Assembly: GCA_001598975.1 (NCBI GenBank) | Contig: BBXU01000299.1 | Location: 1 to 26,321 of the forward strand | From: Parachlorella kessleri | Taxonomy: Eukaryota > Chlorophyta > Trebouxiophyceae > Chlorellales > Chlorellaceae | Direction of reading: 5' to 3' | DNA length: 26,321 bases | In this document: positions 1 through 10,453 of the stretch, in pieces | Layout of the letters: each line of letters begins with the position of its first letter | Numbering within the stretch: the stretch's first letter is position 1 | Notes under the pieces: model-generated | The model's database searches: none | The model's input: the letters and a program-made list of their open reading frames with translations, nothing else | Told to the model about the DNA's origin: nothing | Translations under genes and position numbers: made by a program

Positions 1-1340
1 GAAACAAAAAACACACAGCCCGCCATACCTCAAGGCTTGGCAGCTGCCAGACTCCCTGCACGGCCTCCTCCCAGTCTTGGCCCACCGCGACCCTTTCCAA
101 GGATAAATTTGACAACTGCTGAAGCGCCATCAATGCTGCGAGGCCGGTCCCAATCTGCGTATGGCTCACTTGTAAGTGCCGGAGTGCTGTCAGAGCCGCT
201 ACTTCCTGCAGTATCCGGCCCATATGGTTATTGTGCTTCCAGGCTGCTATCCACAATGCTCTTGAATTATTGAGCGCAATGCGCTGTAGCTGCAGGTAGC
301 AATGAGAGCAACTGTTTGCATTCTCACTTCCAGGGCACGAACATACCTGCAGGTTGGAGATGTAGCCTCGCGTCCATTTCAGGGAAGTGAGCGCCTCGAA
401 GGCTCCCAGACCATCAATAGACAGGGCGCCTGCCAGGCTCAGCTGCTCCAGCCGGCTGCAGCGGCTGGCAGCTGCAGCAAGCTCTCCAACATGCTTGGGC
501 TGGCTATTGCTAGGGTCCTGGCGTGGAAGCCAGTCGGCCGAGAGGCTGACAAGGCCACTTGGCAGGCAGCCAGGGTATAAGGCGAGGCACTGCCCAGCTA
601 GGTGCAGCGCGGTCAGGCTGGGAAGCTGGCAAAAGGCAGCGGGGAGGGAGATGATCGCGGCCCTGACACTCAGCTGCTGCAGGCTGGGCAGTGCCAAGGG
701 TTCATAGCGGAAGCCCAGCGGCAGACTGGGCGAAAGGGGGGAGGGGCAAGGGACGAAGTACGCATTTTCCTGGTCCCAGGCATCCCAGGTCAGCTGCTCA
801 AGTGCATGCGCTCCCGTCAGAGCAGCCCACACCCGGGGACAGACCTCAGCATCACACCGCACATTGCCGGGTGTCATGCCCAGCCCCTGCCAAGGGAGTC
901 GCATGGAGAGGCGCTGGACGAAGCCGGCCCTGTGGGCAAGAAAGGCTGCCCAGGATAGTGCCTGCCGCACGCTGGTTAGCGAGATGGTAATGGTACCCAG
1001 CAAAAGCAGCTGGTCCTCCAGGGCATACAGGGCCTTGCTGCAGCACACCAGCCTCGCTCTGCGGGCAGGGTGCACTACTCTGAGTGAGCGCCCCCTCAAG
1101 GAACGAGGGAAGGGGCCCTGCAAACCCTTGCAAGGTCCAACTTGCCCCACCGCTTTGTCTTCAAGGCCATGCTGCAAGCAAGCCCAAGACGAAAGTGCAC
1201 AAGCGGTCCTACCCAGGCTCATCCCCAACAAACCTTTCTTTAAGCTGTAGACTTCCACACACGGCACGGAGCGCGTCAAGAGGGAGTTCGTGAAAAGCTA
1301 TTGACGAGCCAGGTGCGGGCTTGCTTTGCGAACTTCCCAT
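1..1340 (-). CDS. F-box/LRR protein, 3' end missing (cut by left edge)
   Basis: Spliced minus-strand gene with three visible exons: 1340-1234, 1058-347 and 289-29. All junctions are GT-AG and in phase, giving 360 residues before the gene leaves the window in an intron (28-1). Residues 17-46 form an F-box: HELPLDALRAVCGSLQ, then a KERARLVCCSKAL-type second helix joined exactly across intron 1. Leucine-rich repeats follow from about residue 159 to 360, for example LPSLQQLSV, LPSLTALHLAG, CSRLEQLSLAG, LTALRHLQV and LQQLSNLSL. F-box proteins bind SKP1 and bring substrates, here through LRRs, to the SCF (cullin-1) ubiquitin ligase; the substrate is unknown. The start at 1340 has a strong ACCATGG context and gives MGSSQSKP, a predicted N-myristoylation sequence. 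An in-frame upstream ATG at 1445 has a weaker context and would bury it. The exact LRR class is not resolved. Confidence 0.85.
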
Positions 1341-2406
1341 GGTACGATCGGCAGCAAGGCATGGGAAGAAATTCTTTGACTCATGGATGTATTCAGCTCG
1401 AGCTACGCTGCAAGCCCAGCGCGCCCCGCTCGGGGCGCAACACATGTGGCACAGGAAAAGCGTGGTTTCAGGTCGTTAATCGGCCCCATAGCATGGGATA
1501 CCAAGGCTTCATGGCTGTTCAATAACTCTTGGCATTATATCACTTACAGGGGCAAGGTTGAAGAACAGTCAACCAGGTAACAGCTTTTTGCAAAGCAGCA
1601 CTGTGTAAGTATATGGTTACAAGAACGGCACTGCCACCAGGTGCCACATGCTAGCAATTACAGATGATGGGAATTACCAAGTAAGGTCACATGGTATACA
1701 GGGACCACTAGCGGCACCCACTGCCGGGAAGTGTATTCATCTTCTACAATATAAGACGGCGATAGTCACCCCACAAGCTCACAAGTTACACCAACACAGA
1801 CACATGTAAACAGAAGTGCTAGGCCAATGTCATGCCAGTACGCCACCTGCAGCAAAACATGTTTACCAGGGGAGCATCACACTGCTAAATCACTCTACAA
1901 AGCCATCCTGCAATACTATGAACACTTACTGCACCAATGTGGGAAACCCAATCCCCCATCATCTCAAGTCAACCCCTGCTTAAAGCCTGGCACAGGAATG
2001 CAACCCCCACAAGAAAGAAGCATCAGGGCCGCCGCTCTCTGCTTTTTGTACTGTATGCAACGAACCCTGTAGCACATGAGCCATGTTGGTACACACGCAC
2101 CTCAGCGCAGTACACCAGCAGCTGGCACAATCTCCCCTACCCCAAAACGATACACTTAATCTGATTGCTAGGTTGTCAGAGCTGCGCTGACACTCTAGCA
2201 CCCGGTATGATGTAGACACACATTGTCATTGGTGCCTGGCCACTGCAGGCTTCCACCTGCTCTGGTGGTAGCGGCCTGTAACTCTCCAAATCTTCCTCTT
2301 CCCTTCCAAGCGCCTGGCAACTCACAGCTGCAGTGTCTGCTTAAGCAGCGCTGTGGTGACCGCCCTCCAGCAGAGAGTGGCCTGTCCTCAATCAACATGC
2401 CACCCC
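1341..2406. other. intergenic: 3' flank of oxygenase gene and promoter of F-box gene
   Basis: I see no convincing exon here on either strand. It should hold the 3' UTR of the oxygenase gene and the promoter and 5' UTR of the F-box gene, both on the minus strand. TGTAA, the algal polyadenylation-like motif, appears on the minus strand overlapping the oxygenase stop codon (2411-2407). Further copies lie around 1780, 1656, 1616 and 1546, so the true 3' end cannot be fixed by eye. Confidence 0.5.
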
Positions 2407-5400
2407 TTACAGCTTATAGAGCGCTGTGATGAGGGCCTCCTGGCTGTCAAACAGCGCCCGCTCCTCCTCCTCAGCGGCAGCCTGTAGGGCACCAGGACAT
2501 AGTTTTTCCAGTGCGTCAGGCTGTCAGGTCACAAGCACAGTGCCCAAGCAGTGGGACCGGCAAGGGTAGCAGCCATTCCCCCAGTGTTTCCCATAACATC
2601 CGGCTGTCCTCGGACTGGCAGTAGGTCATCCAGTGCACGACGACCGACCGAGGAACGCATAAAAGCGGGTGCGTGCACGCAATGGTGCCCTATGCCCTGA
2701 GGTGTCTTCCAAGACTACGCACAGCACCATGCGCTAGCCACAGCTCAGCTGGGGCCCCAGTATTGCCGACGCGCTGTGATAGCACCAGTGAGGCAGTGTG
2801 CTGTGAGGCCGTGCCGGCATAGGTGTGCGCGCACGAATCCCATCATACATGACAGCCGCCATGCCGCATTAGACACCTACCTCTTCCGCCGTCACGCTGC
2901 CCTCACGCCAGGACCACTTGCGGCGCACCTGCACCACGCCGCATGGTATAGAATCAAACACAGGTGTGCATGCCTGTCAGCCCTGACACTGCCACCGCTG
3001 ATCCGCGCTGCCTGTCTTATGCCATTGACAGATCGCTTGCATGTCGCGGCATACACATCACTAACCCTGGCCAGGTATTGCAAGCTATACCTTGCAGAAG
3101 ATGCCACCCATGGAGGGGGTGGGGGCTGCCTGCTGGGGCAACCGGCTCGTTCTTTCCCAGGCCAACCCCCAAGGCCATGCACTGGCAGCGACAGCTTCCT
3201 GCTGCCCTATAGCCCTCCCTGTGAGCACCAACAATCCCATGGACCCTGGCCCCATCATCTAATGCCTACGCCCAGCTGGCCTCTCACCGTGGGCTGCACT
3301 TCCCCGGTCACCATGGTGCGGTAGCGGGGTGCCTCGCCAGGGCCCACCAGAGCCGGAGACAGGACAGAAGACTCATGCAGGCCTGCGGAACACACAGAGA
3401 CACACAGGGGAGACAGCCGTGGGAACCAGCTATAGATGCCTAGGTGGGTCCGGGGCCGGGCACCACCAGCATGCCAGCGCCAGTCCAGCTGGCAGTGGGT
3501 GCCGACATTGATGGGGGTGTGCGGAACCGGCCTGCAGGCCACACGCCTCCTTCCAGGGACGAGTCTTCACTTGCCCGTTTTGGAGCATTCCTGCCTCAAC
3601 ATTTCCCCACGCCCTGCTTCTTGCACCCCTCCTGCTAGGCTTGGCTGCTGACCTCCTCCAGTGCCCATGGGCCCGGCATTGTAACAGCAGTGAGGTCCCT
3701 ACCTACACTGTGTGCGCTTGACACGGGCACACTCACCCACGAAGAGCACAGCCGAGAGGCGGCGGGGCGTCGCGCCTGCTGCGCCCGCCATCAGAGCAGG
3801 GTCGTCAGCCACGCGGTGCTCGGCAGAAGAGATCCTGCAGCTTGGAATCAATGCTGTCAAGAGCACAGCGTAAAGCTACTCAATGTTTGGACACCAGCCA
3901 CGCCACGCCCCAATAGCAAACCGCTCAGGCCCATGAGCGAGCATGTAGAAGTACAGATAGGCGAGCCTTGCGTGGATGATGGGGACTTCTGACACCTGGT
4001 TCTTCTGTCCCCCGTGTGCAAGCACCAACGCTTCACCACCCTTGCTGTCAGTTGCACCCTATTAAACAGCCACAGGCCTGTTGGCAAAGCAGGCGGAGCG
4101 CCAGGCCAGACCTGTCATTAGAGCGCCAAGCGGTGCAGATGCCGAAGAGCAGCACAGCGCTCCTTGCAGGGAGGCGAGGCAGCCGCTGCCACTGGCCATT
4201 CACCCTACACCGACAGGTGCCAGGCGCAGGGAAGGCTTACTTACTAACTGGTGAGGCTGAGCCCAGGTGACGCCAACGAATGGCGCAGGCAGAGGGAAGG
4301 CAGACAACCACTCTGATACACCTCAAGCTGTCGCAGCGCACAGTCTGTCCTCCAGTATCTTCCCTCACGCAGCCACATGCAGGGTTGGCAATAGTGGCTG
4401 CAGCTGGTTCTGTCAGCATAACAGGTAGTGCATCCGAGGAATAATTTGACAGGCAATTTATCATTATGGCAGCAACTGCTTTACAGGATGACGGGTCACA
4501 CAGACACAGGCGTGCTCAGCATATTCAGGCGGGCCCGCCCTCCCCCGCAACCGCGCAGGGGCTTATCCCTCGTCCCCCCAAACGGCAGGTCTTCCTTCCC
4601 CCTCACCTGACCTCCTGGCCCTCAAGGCCTTGCCATTGGGCCACATAATGATGGCAGGGAGTCCAACCCACACTTCTTGTAGCCCGGAAAAGCACAGTGC
4701 CCAACACATGCCGGCACACACACAGCCTCACCTGACCTCCAGGCCTTCGGGTTCCTCCCCGCCCGGCCAGATGAGGGTGGCGGGCCCAAAGTCGCGGTGG
4801 GCGCTGCAGCGCGGGGGGGCGCTGGTGCCAGCATCGGCCTGCACAAGGAGGAACTTGCGAGACACGTCCTTCCTATAAGGGCATGGTGTGCCAGCGTCAT
4901 GGCAAGAAGCCGGGACGAAGGTTGGGAACAGTGCAATGAGGGGTTTGCAGCACACAAGCTATGATAGGGTTTGAAACGCGATGGAGCTAGGGTTCTTTGA
5001 GGGAAGAATATGACCAATCCTCGGTGCGATGCACTCAAGAGGCCTCTCAAGCATTTGAGTACTTGCATTAGGAGTGCACTACGATACCACATACTGAAGG
5101 AGGTGAATATTGGGCTTGCACCGGGGCCCTGCAACAAACGGGTGAGCCACCCGCTTCAAGCCACCCCACATGAGCAGGGAGCTGTATATGTCCATCAGTT
5201 CCCATTCTTCGCGTACCAACCCCTAACCCCTAAGCCCCCCCTCATCCCCACCTTGAGCTCCCTTGCAGGGTACTCCACCAGGCGGAAGGCGTAGCGGGCC
5301 TCATCTTCGGTGAAGGGGAACCTACAGACAAGCAGGCAGCAGAAGCTCAATAAGAGGGAGGTGGGGGAGAAAGTACAAGTGCGCTGTGCAGGTGCTCGTT

Positions 5401-6714
5401 CAGAGCAAGCCATCTGCAGAACGGGAACCCACGAAAGCCGCGCAGGGTGTGCAAGCACTTGTCGACCACATAAATGCAAAGCCAGCCTTGCCAGACATCA
5501 AGCCAGACAGAGTACAGGCCGTCGGGCACCGCCAAACCACTCGCCCGCCCGGCACGCTGTGGGGGAAGAGCCCTGGGCCATGCCAGTGTCACCCCACACT
5601 GACGCACCATGCCACGCCTGCCATGCCACGCCCTGCATGCTACGCTGTGCTCACCCTGTGGCCTCGCCTAGTGCCTCCACCAGCAGGGGGCCATAGGAGT
5701 CACGCACGGCGGTGAAGAAAGAAACCACTTCCTGCAGCGGCTCCCCCAGCTCAGCTGCCAAGCCGGGGTCGGAGCTGCAATGCGGAGAGGGAAGCATGCA
5801 CTTAAAGACTTGTAGGCTGCAGACTTGTAGGCTGCAGACTTGTAGGCTGCCTGTGGGTGCAGGGCTTCAGTGCTGGCTCAGCTGCATGCCATGTGGCCAA
5901 GCGTAAACCTCCAAAACGCTGACAAGGCTCATTGATCGATCATCCATGCAATGTGCACCAAGCTGACAAGGGCATTAGTATGAAAGACGAGACATGCGGG
6001 TACCAGCCGGGGGTGCAGGGGGGGCGGGCAGTGCCCCGGGAGGAGTCTACCTGGTCAGGCTCTCCATGCGGTGAGGGGACAGGTCGATGACGCGCTTGTA
6101 GTCAACATGAGGTCCGCCCCTGGTGAGTACAACCCAGGGGTTTGTTGGCACTGTTGGGTCTCCAAGGCGATACAGGTGGAAACAAGCAGGGATAGGGGGT
6201 TCACCAAGGTTGAAGCCAGCATGCACACCCTGCCTGGTTAGCAGCGGCAAGATGTCAAGGCGAGTCAAAGGACAAGGAGCACCAGGGCTGAGAGCTAGGA
6301 CACGTACGCACAAGGGTGAGGAGCGGTACCTCATAGGTGTTCTCCCCACCTGCCCTCGCCGTGGGCGTCCTTCCAAACCAGGCGGGAGGTGCCGGACTGG
6401 TAGGCAGCGTTGGCCCTGGCCGCCCGCTCGGGAGTCACCCTGCCAAACAGCTCGCCAATGGAACCAAAGGGCGCCTGCAGCGTGTTGCTTAGGACCAACA
6501 CTCCATCTGGAGCAGCCTTGATGGCCGCTGCCAGGCCGGAGGCAGTGCTGCCCGCTGCCAGCAGCGCGGTCATGTCAACAGTAGGGGGCAACCAAGCGGT
6601 ACTCTTCTGGGCCTTCAAGGCCTGGTTGGAGTACGCTCCATGGGCCGATAGCTCCGAGGTGCTGGGAGCGCCTATGGCGGCAACAGGGCCCTGCTGGTTG
6701 TTGCGATGCGGCAT
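2407..6714 (-). CDS. 2-oxoglutarate/Fe(II)-dependent oxygenase, isopenicillin-N-synthase-like
   Basis: Ten exons, all phase-consistent: 6714-6350, 6119-6051, 5774-5655, 5321-5252, 4868-4732, 4204-4112, 3834-3737, 3382-3288, 2928-2881 and 2520-2407, ending in TAA. They encode 402 residues, a usual length for the family. Residues 42-120 resemble the DIOX_N domain (PPTVDMTALL, then DGVLVLSNTL). The catalytic double-stranded beta helix carries the iron triad His232-x-Asp234 (SAHRDFGPATLIW) and His291 (SSAEHRV), and the 2-oxoglutarate-binding Arg310-x-Ser312 (RRLSAVLFVG). The C-terminus runs through a YRTMVTGEVQPT segment to ITALYKL. Such enzymes couple 2-oxoglutarate decarboxylation to oxidation of a substrate; the substrate cannot be read from sequence. 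No signal peptide or membrane span is evident. The distal His to RxS gap is 19 residues, longer than the roughly 10 usual in plant members. Exon 5 must use the distal of two nearby acceptors (TAGGAAG). Confidence 0.9.
4205..4731 (-). other. oxygenase intron 5 with duplicated donor-site segment
   Basis: This 527-base intron lies between the exon with the HxD motif and the next exon. A 15-base sequence that includes the exon 5 donor (4726-4740 on the plus strand) recurs exactly at 4601-4615. No coding match was seen inside the intron in either strand. Confidence 0.6.
5806..5850 (+). repeat. 15-bp tandem repeat, three exact copies
   Basis: The unit AGACTTGTAGGCTGC occurs three times head to tail at 5806-5820, 5821-5835 and 5836-5850. 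It sits in intron 2 of the oxygenase gene, about 30 bases upstream (in minus-strand sense) of the exon 3 acceptor. Confidence 0.95.
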
Positions 6715-7222
6715 GGCTAGTTGTGCAAGTGATCACGTCCTGGCTCGGAGCGCAGACACTCAAGCGGGAGTGGGGAAATAGGAGCGAGTCGAAGAGAAGA
6801 AAAGCCCGGGTTAGGGAACCCTTAAGGGACCCTGATTTGCTCCCTTGGTTGCACAACCTTGGCGCCGGTCGGCCTGCCTGTACTCTATACCACGGGGAGG
6901 AAGCCAGGACGGACTCCTGGGACGGCACACGTCCCATCTATCTAGCTCTGCTGACACTGATCATGCTGAGCTGCGCCGCAGCAGGAGCGCAGGTGGGGAC
7001 CTTCGTGGTCTCGGAACTGATTCATTTAACTTGTTTCAACTGCGCTGGTGGCAACGTCTAACAGCACCAGGTCTTGTCTGTCTGTCAACAACCTTGGGAA
7101 GCATATTAGGTACAGGGGCAACGGCGAAGAACTGTTTATCAATATAACAGTTTCTAGTCACGATGCACTACTGACCAAAACTACATCCACTGCGTCTCAT
7201 GGCGTGCTTCCTCATCCATGCT
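6715..7222. other. intergenic: oxygenase promoter and 3' flank of ARM-like gene
   Basis: No exon is supported here. The segment separates two minus-strand genes and should contain the promoter and 5' UTR of the oxygenase gene. I found no TGTAA motif on the minus strand in it, so the polyadenylation site of the ARM-like gene is not located. Confidence 0.45.
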
Positions 7223-8933
7223 TCATGCGTTGGCACCGAGTGCCTGCCACTTCCTTACATCAGCTAGCAGGTGGTAGGCACGGTAGACAGCATCCTCATT
7301 GACAGCAGACTTGGCTGTGCGCTGCAAGTACGCCTGCAGGACAGGCCTTGACAGCACTCTTTATAAGGACCAACCACAGCACATGCCACAACTATAGTAT
7401 TTACAGCCCGCGTCCTGCCACCAACTACGCACGAACAGAGTTCATAAGGTAGTTCACATGCACACCGAGTGGGCCCGTCCCCATGCCAGGTGCAAAACGC
7501 CTGACCGGCAAGGCATGAGTTTCTGTGCCCTCCCAATCCTGCCACAGCCCGGCTTTCTGCCATACCTGTAGCACCGGCTCGCCCCCTGCCTCACACAGTG
7601 CCTGCAGGCCCAGCTCGCTCCCGGCTAGGTTCTCCAACGCTTGCAGCGCGCCATCCACAACACCTACAGCGACCAGCGCGGGGGCGGGACATTTGCGAAA
7701 AGCTAAGGAAAGCCAGGCCCAGTGGCCTAAATAGTTTAAACGCAACCCCTGCCATCAACCAGTTTGCTACCAAGGTTAGATGGACCCACCATGAGGCATA
7801 ACTGTGATCTACTGACTTCGATCCGAGTCCTCCTGATTGGCAACGGTGTGCGCTGTGCCCGAAGCCGCATTCAGCCCCCGCTTACCCTCGTTCTCATGCT
7901 CCACCAGCCGCAGCAGCTTAGGCATTGCGCCGCCCTCTACGGCCCGCCGCCTTCCGCCGCTTGACAAGCGGGTGACGATCAACAGCCGGCTGATGCCGCT
8001 CTTGAGGAGGAAGGGCTCCTGGGCATCCAGCAGCCCCAGCGTGTGGCCCACTGAGGAGGCAGCTGGAGGCAGTATCGTGCATCAAGGAAGGGTGGGTCAG
8101 CCTCACTTTGGGTGTATTAACAGTCACAAAGGGTACCAAGGCAGCAGCCCAGCTTACGGGCAGGATGGACGGGGAGACCAGGCTCTGAGCAACAAAGGCA
8201 CACAGGGGCAGAGGCAACCTCGGCGCAAAACGCATGAGATGGCGAAGGCTAGTGTCTTAGTCTGCGGCACAGTGGAGGTCACAGGGGAGGGGAGGCCGGC
8301 GCTGCGGCCGGCGCCAGGCCCTACTCTAGCCTAATGCAACAGCGTACCAGCACCTGACCATGCTGCCGTGCTTTCCCGGCACCGGCCAGGCAGTCTCACC
8401 TACATAGGGTGCCACCTTAAATCCCGCAGCCACCATCATGAATAGGGCAAAGAAGCGTACAAAGCGAGCCTTGATCAGGTCATCCTCGGAAGCTGCAGCG
8501 GAACGGAACCGCACAACAACTTAGGCAGGCAGAATGCCAAGCATCCATTTCGCCAAGACTGGATCAAGCGCACCGCTTCCCTGCCTGCTCCAAAGACGGC
8601 GCAGCTTTGCATTGAATTTGTGGAAGTCACCCCACCTTGCCCACCACCATTGCCGCCGCCAGTACTGCAGGCCCTCTGTGCTTTCGACACCCTCCAAGCC
8701 TGCCACTGCTGCCGTAAGGCTCCGTGCAACTGCAAGTGCCCAACTCCTGAGCCATGTGAGCTTGTCTGCGCGCAGGCTACCGCCTGGGAGCGGGTGATGG
8801 CAGTGTGAAGCTGCACCGAAGGCTCCAAACCCCGTAAGAGACGGGTGCAACATCCGAGAACGGCAAAAGTGGATGGCTCCAAACTGCGGGCGGCCAGTTT
8901 AAAGGCCTTGATCAATTGCTGACAGCCCTCCAT
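7223..8933 (-). CDS. armadillo-like alpha-helical repeat protein, function unknown
   Basis: Five exons in phase: 8933-8636, 8492-8400, 8062-7886, 7663-7566 and 7333-7223, ending in TGA, for 258 residues. The last four exons join cleanly into amphipathic helices typical of ARM/HEAT solenoids: DDLIKARFVRFFALFMMVAA, GHTLGLLDAQEPFLLKSG, GGAMPKLLRLVEHENEG, DGALQALENLAGSELGLQAL and EDAVYRAYHLLADVRKW. The GGAMPKLLRLV and GALQALENLA segments resemble an ARM repeat. The start at 8933 (MEGCQQLIKAFKLAARSL) has a good ACAATGG context. The second half of exon 1 is doubtful: its frame is Gly/Gln/Ser-rich, while a different frame over about 8790-8680 reads as good helix (LTAAVAGLEGVESTEGLQ), so an extra intron or exon may be missing. 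I do not recognise the family; a scaffold or chaperone-type role would be a guess. Confidence 0.6.
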
Positions 8934-9448
8934 TGTGCAATACCCGTACCCGAACTTCAGTAAGTGAACTTAAAGCTGGGAAGAGTTTTCCGCTAGGCTA
9001 GGTCCCTGGCCTGTAGTATCTGGTGCGGTATCCATGGCGGTATCCAGGTTCAGCTGACCTGGAGGCCAGCTGGACTGAAACCCAAGAAACCACCGTGCAT
9101 GCGTCTTGCCAGCCTCGGAATTGCCAAAATACTGTAGCAGCCAAGCCTTACATTACAGCGGGTACGTGCGCCCTTGTGTGTGGCCAAAAAACAGAGTTAC
9201 GAATTCCGTCAGGGTAGACTTGCTTGCCTGCCTGGTGCAGGACTTCAAAGATCGTGACCCAGTAGCTTGTATCGTTGCCTACACAGCAAAGCTATCCAAG
9301 CTGTGGTGAGCTTGTTGTGGCCTGGCCCCTGGATGTGGCAGGCTGGCTGAACGTGCTCAAGGGAAGGGCTTGCTGGTACATGCCGTCTCCTTGCTTCATT
9401 GTTCAACACCTGCATGTGCTATCAGGTCTTGCCCCAGTTGCAGTTGCC
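8934..9448. promoter_or_regulatory. divergent intergenic region, probable bidirectional promoter
   Basis: This 515-base gap lies between the ATG of the minus-strand ARM-like gene and the proposed ATG of the plus-strand small gene. No exon was supported in it. Its promoter role is inferred only from the head-to-head layout; I did not recognise a TATA box or other defined element. Confidence 0.4.
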
Positions 9449-10453
9449 ATGGACTACATCACCAAACAGACGCCTCGAGGCGGGTCTGTAAACCGTCCGG
9501 GTGACATGGAAAGGTGGGCTACGAGGGTGCCTCCTGGGTCTCTTCCATTGGGGCAAGGACCGGTTTGCAAATCTTGGGGAATTTGTGGCCCCTTCTAAAG
9601 TGGTGCAGGGTCATCGTAGGGTTATAGGGAAATTGACTTATAGCAGCCAGACCGCTCAAATAGGGATCTAAAGCAGCATAATAAGCGAGCTAATGCATTA
9701 CTGTGGCTAGCTTCCCAGCCGGACCACAAGCGCCGGACTCCACCCTTCCCGGCGCAGTGGCCCCGGAAGGTGGGCCCCCGTCAACCCAGCCTCGGAGGAA
9801 GCCCACGAGCTGCGGGAGAGTGGCATGGGAGTGCTGCGTGCTGGGCCTGCTGAGAGCCACGAGCCACAGCAGGCCCGGCAGGCCCACAATGGGCTGCCTG
9901 GGGATGCTCAACTGGCTGCCTCTAGTGTCAACCCTGCCTCTGAGGAGGGCAGGGAGCTTAGGGAGACCGGCATGCGCCCGGTGTAAGGGTGGGGATTTCA
10001 AAGTCGAGCATGGTTTTACGAGTGGTGGAATTGACTGAGACAGCATGGTGGCTTTGAAGACGGGGATGATAACTACAAGCAAGGAACACCATTTGGCGAA
10101 AATGGGTTGGCTGGTAGGCGGTACACCTCTGATCTGCAGCTAAGGACTACCCCTCAGCCGTGTTAAACCTGCCGGGGCACACTGTCAGGTCACTGGTGGC
10201 CTTGTCAAACCCCGAGTCATCATCGTCCCTGGAATGTCCCGCAACCTGCACGTCTGACTGTTTGCCTGCTACTGGGCTTGCTGTTTTCAGGCCCTCGGAC
10301 AAGCCGCTCCAAGTGGAGTTGGATGGGCCTGAAGTTCTGATGGAGCCACTGAGGGAACAGGATGCCATTAAGCGCAGGCAGGCAATAGCCGACGCTATGA
10401 AGGATACCCAGGTACAGTATGCCGAATCCACCGCCGCCGACATGAAGAAGTGA
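9449..10453 (+). CDS. unrecognised 188-residue protein with duplicated VNPASEE motif
   Basis: Four exons give one open, phase-consistent frame: 9449-9513, 9758-9980, 10044-10159 and 10291-10453, with stop TGA. The start ATG has a strong GCCATGG context (MDYITKQTPRGGSVNRPGDM). Exon 2 holds two copies of VNPASEE-x-x-ELRE-x-GM, encoded at 9780-9827 and 9927-9974, exactly 147 bases apart and therefore in frame. Exon 3 is hydrophilic (HGGFEDGDDNYKQGTPFGEN). Exon 4 follows a good TTTTCAG acceptor and ends in a charged helix (MEPLREQDAIKRRQAIADAM, then DTQVQYAESTAADMKK). There is no signal peptide or membrane segment. No family is recognised. Weak points are the exon 3 donor (GTGTTA) and the donor of exon 2 (GTGTAA). 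Upstream non-coding exons are possible. It is transcribed divergently from the ARM-like gene. Confidence 0.55.
9780..9974 (+). repeat. duplicated 16-codon protein motif, copies 147 bp apart
   Basis: Copy 1 at 9780-9827 encodes VNPASEEAHELRESGM and copy 2 at 9927-9974 encodes VNPASEEGRELRETGM. Several of the nucleotide differences are third-position changes, for example CCA/CCT and TCG/TCT, which suggests the reading frame has been under selection since the duplication. Confidence 0.85.

Noticed and set aside
1341..1445. N-terminal extension of the F-box protein to the ATG at 1445
   Set aside because: It is open and in frame, but the context is weaker than ACCATGG at 1340, and the shorter start yields a coherent myristoylation motif. 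Not excluded.
4622..5137. 171-codon minus-strand open frame
   Set aside because: It reads oxygenase exon 5 and its flanking introns in the wrong frame; the correct frame carries the HxD iron motif.
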